A stretch of 64,000 nucleotides of DNA from Brevibacterium spongiae. GTDB taxonomy: Bacteria; Actinomycetota; Actinomycetes; Actinomycetales; Brevibacteriaceae. Shown one piece after another: positions 63,935-64,000 of this stretch. The stretch lies in contig NZ_CP093443.1 of assembly GCF_026168515.1 (NCBI RefSeq), forward strand, positions 1-64,000. Direction: 5' to 3'. Numbering within the stretch: position 1 is the first letter of the stretch; every line of letters begins with the position of its first letter. A program made the position numbers and the translations under genes. The notes under the pieces are model-generated. The model searched no databases. It was not told the DNA's origin and saw only the letters and a list, made by a program, of their open reading frames with translations.

Positions 63935-64000
63935 AGCTGATTCCTCCTCGAATGGACGTCAGATCGGTGCGAGAGCGCGGTGACGTCGATTCCGCGCAGG
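63931..64000 (-). CDS. 3' end of an upstream gene of the mevalonate operon (partial)
   Basis: The last 22 codons of a minus-strand gene that runs off the window: LRGIDVTALSHRSDVHSRRN and then QL before the stop, which overlaps the mvaA GTG by three bases. Such coupling means it belongs to the same operon, so a mevalonate kinase, decarboxylase or isopentenyl diphosphate isomerase is expected. The fragment is too short to decide. Confidence 0.6.
   Translation of the reverse strand, partial: LRGIDVTALSHRSDVHSRRNQL

Overview
The window is chromosomal DNA from a high-GC actinobacterium, most probably Brevibacterium. It opens at the first codon of dnaA and runs through the conserved actinobacterial origin region (dnaA, dnaN, recF, dciA, gyrB, gyrA, DUF3566 gene, tRNA-Ile, DLW-39, tRNA-Ala, then ppiA, crgA, trpG/pabA, pknA/pknB, pbpA, rodA, pstP, fhaB/fhaA, tRNA-Leu). 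Two things point to Brevibacterium: an encapsulin that closely resembles linocin M18 of B. linens, as I remember that sequence, and a mevalonate-pathway cluster (mvaS, mvaA) at the right edge.

Layout. 1-11.4 kb: replication and topology genes with oriC between dnaA and dnaN, ending in tRNA-Ile, a 38-residue DLW-39 protein and tRNA-Ala. 11.4-13.0 kb: a patch of visibly lower GC just after tRNA-Ala, holding a RelA/SpoT-domain alarmone synthetase that overlaps a 68-residue partner, an arrangement resembling toxic small-alarmone-synthetase (toxSAS) toxin-antitoxin pairs. 13.0-21.5 kb: a secreted CHAP hydrolase, a GH114 lipoprotein, a DHA2 efflux pump next to a UvrA-like ATPase, a Na+/Ca2+ exchanger-type antiporter with a DtxR/MntR regulator, and a second identical tRNA-Ala. 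21.5-33.9 kb: accessory metabolism. It holds a polar amino-acid ABC transporter, two TetR regulators, an aldehyde dehydrogenase, SDR, VOC and NTF2-like enzymes, DinB and DUF488 genes, and the DyP peroxidase-encapsulin pair. 33.9-42.8 kb: tricorn protease, argS, a CynX-type MFS transporter, a membrane-anchored helical protein, ppiA and a rhomboid protease.

42.8-47.4 kb: a striking intergenic cluster of DnaA-box-like sequences with 12-bp inverted arms, then an IS30-family element (perfect 29-bp ends) broken by a complete IS21-family element with a 6-bp target duplication and a small passenger gene. 47.4-61.3 kb: crgA with a long charged N-terminal extension, a class E sortase with a 55-residue membrane protein, pabA/trpG, and the minus-strand operon fhaA-fhaB-pstP-rodA-pbpA-pknA-pknB. 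That operon couples Ser/Thr phosphorylation to septal and lateral cell-wall synthesis. 61.5-64 kb: HMG-CoA synthase and reductase and the 3' end of another gene.

How it fits together: the left half builds and supercoils the origin, the right half controls cell-wall growth and division by phosphorylation, and the middle holds laterally acquired or lineage-specific cassettes. Starts were chosen from ribosome-binding sites, overlaps and signal peptides read by eye. No database search was possible, so family assignments come from motif recognition.
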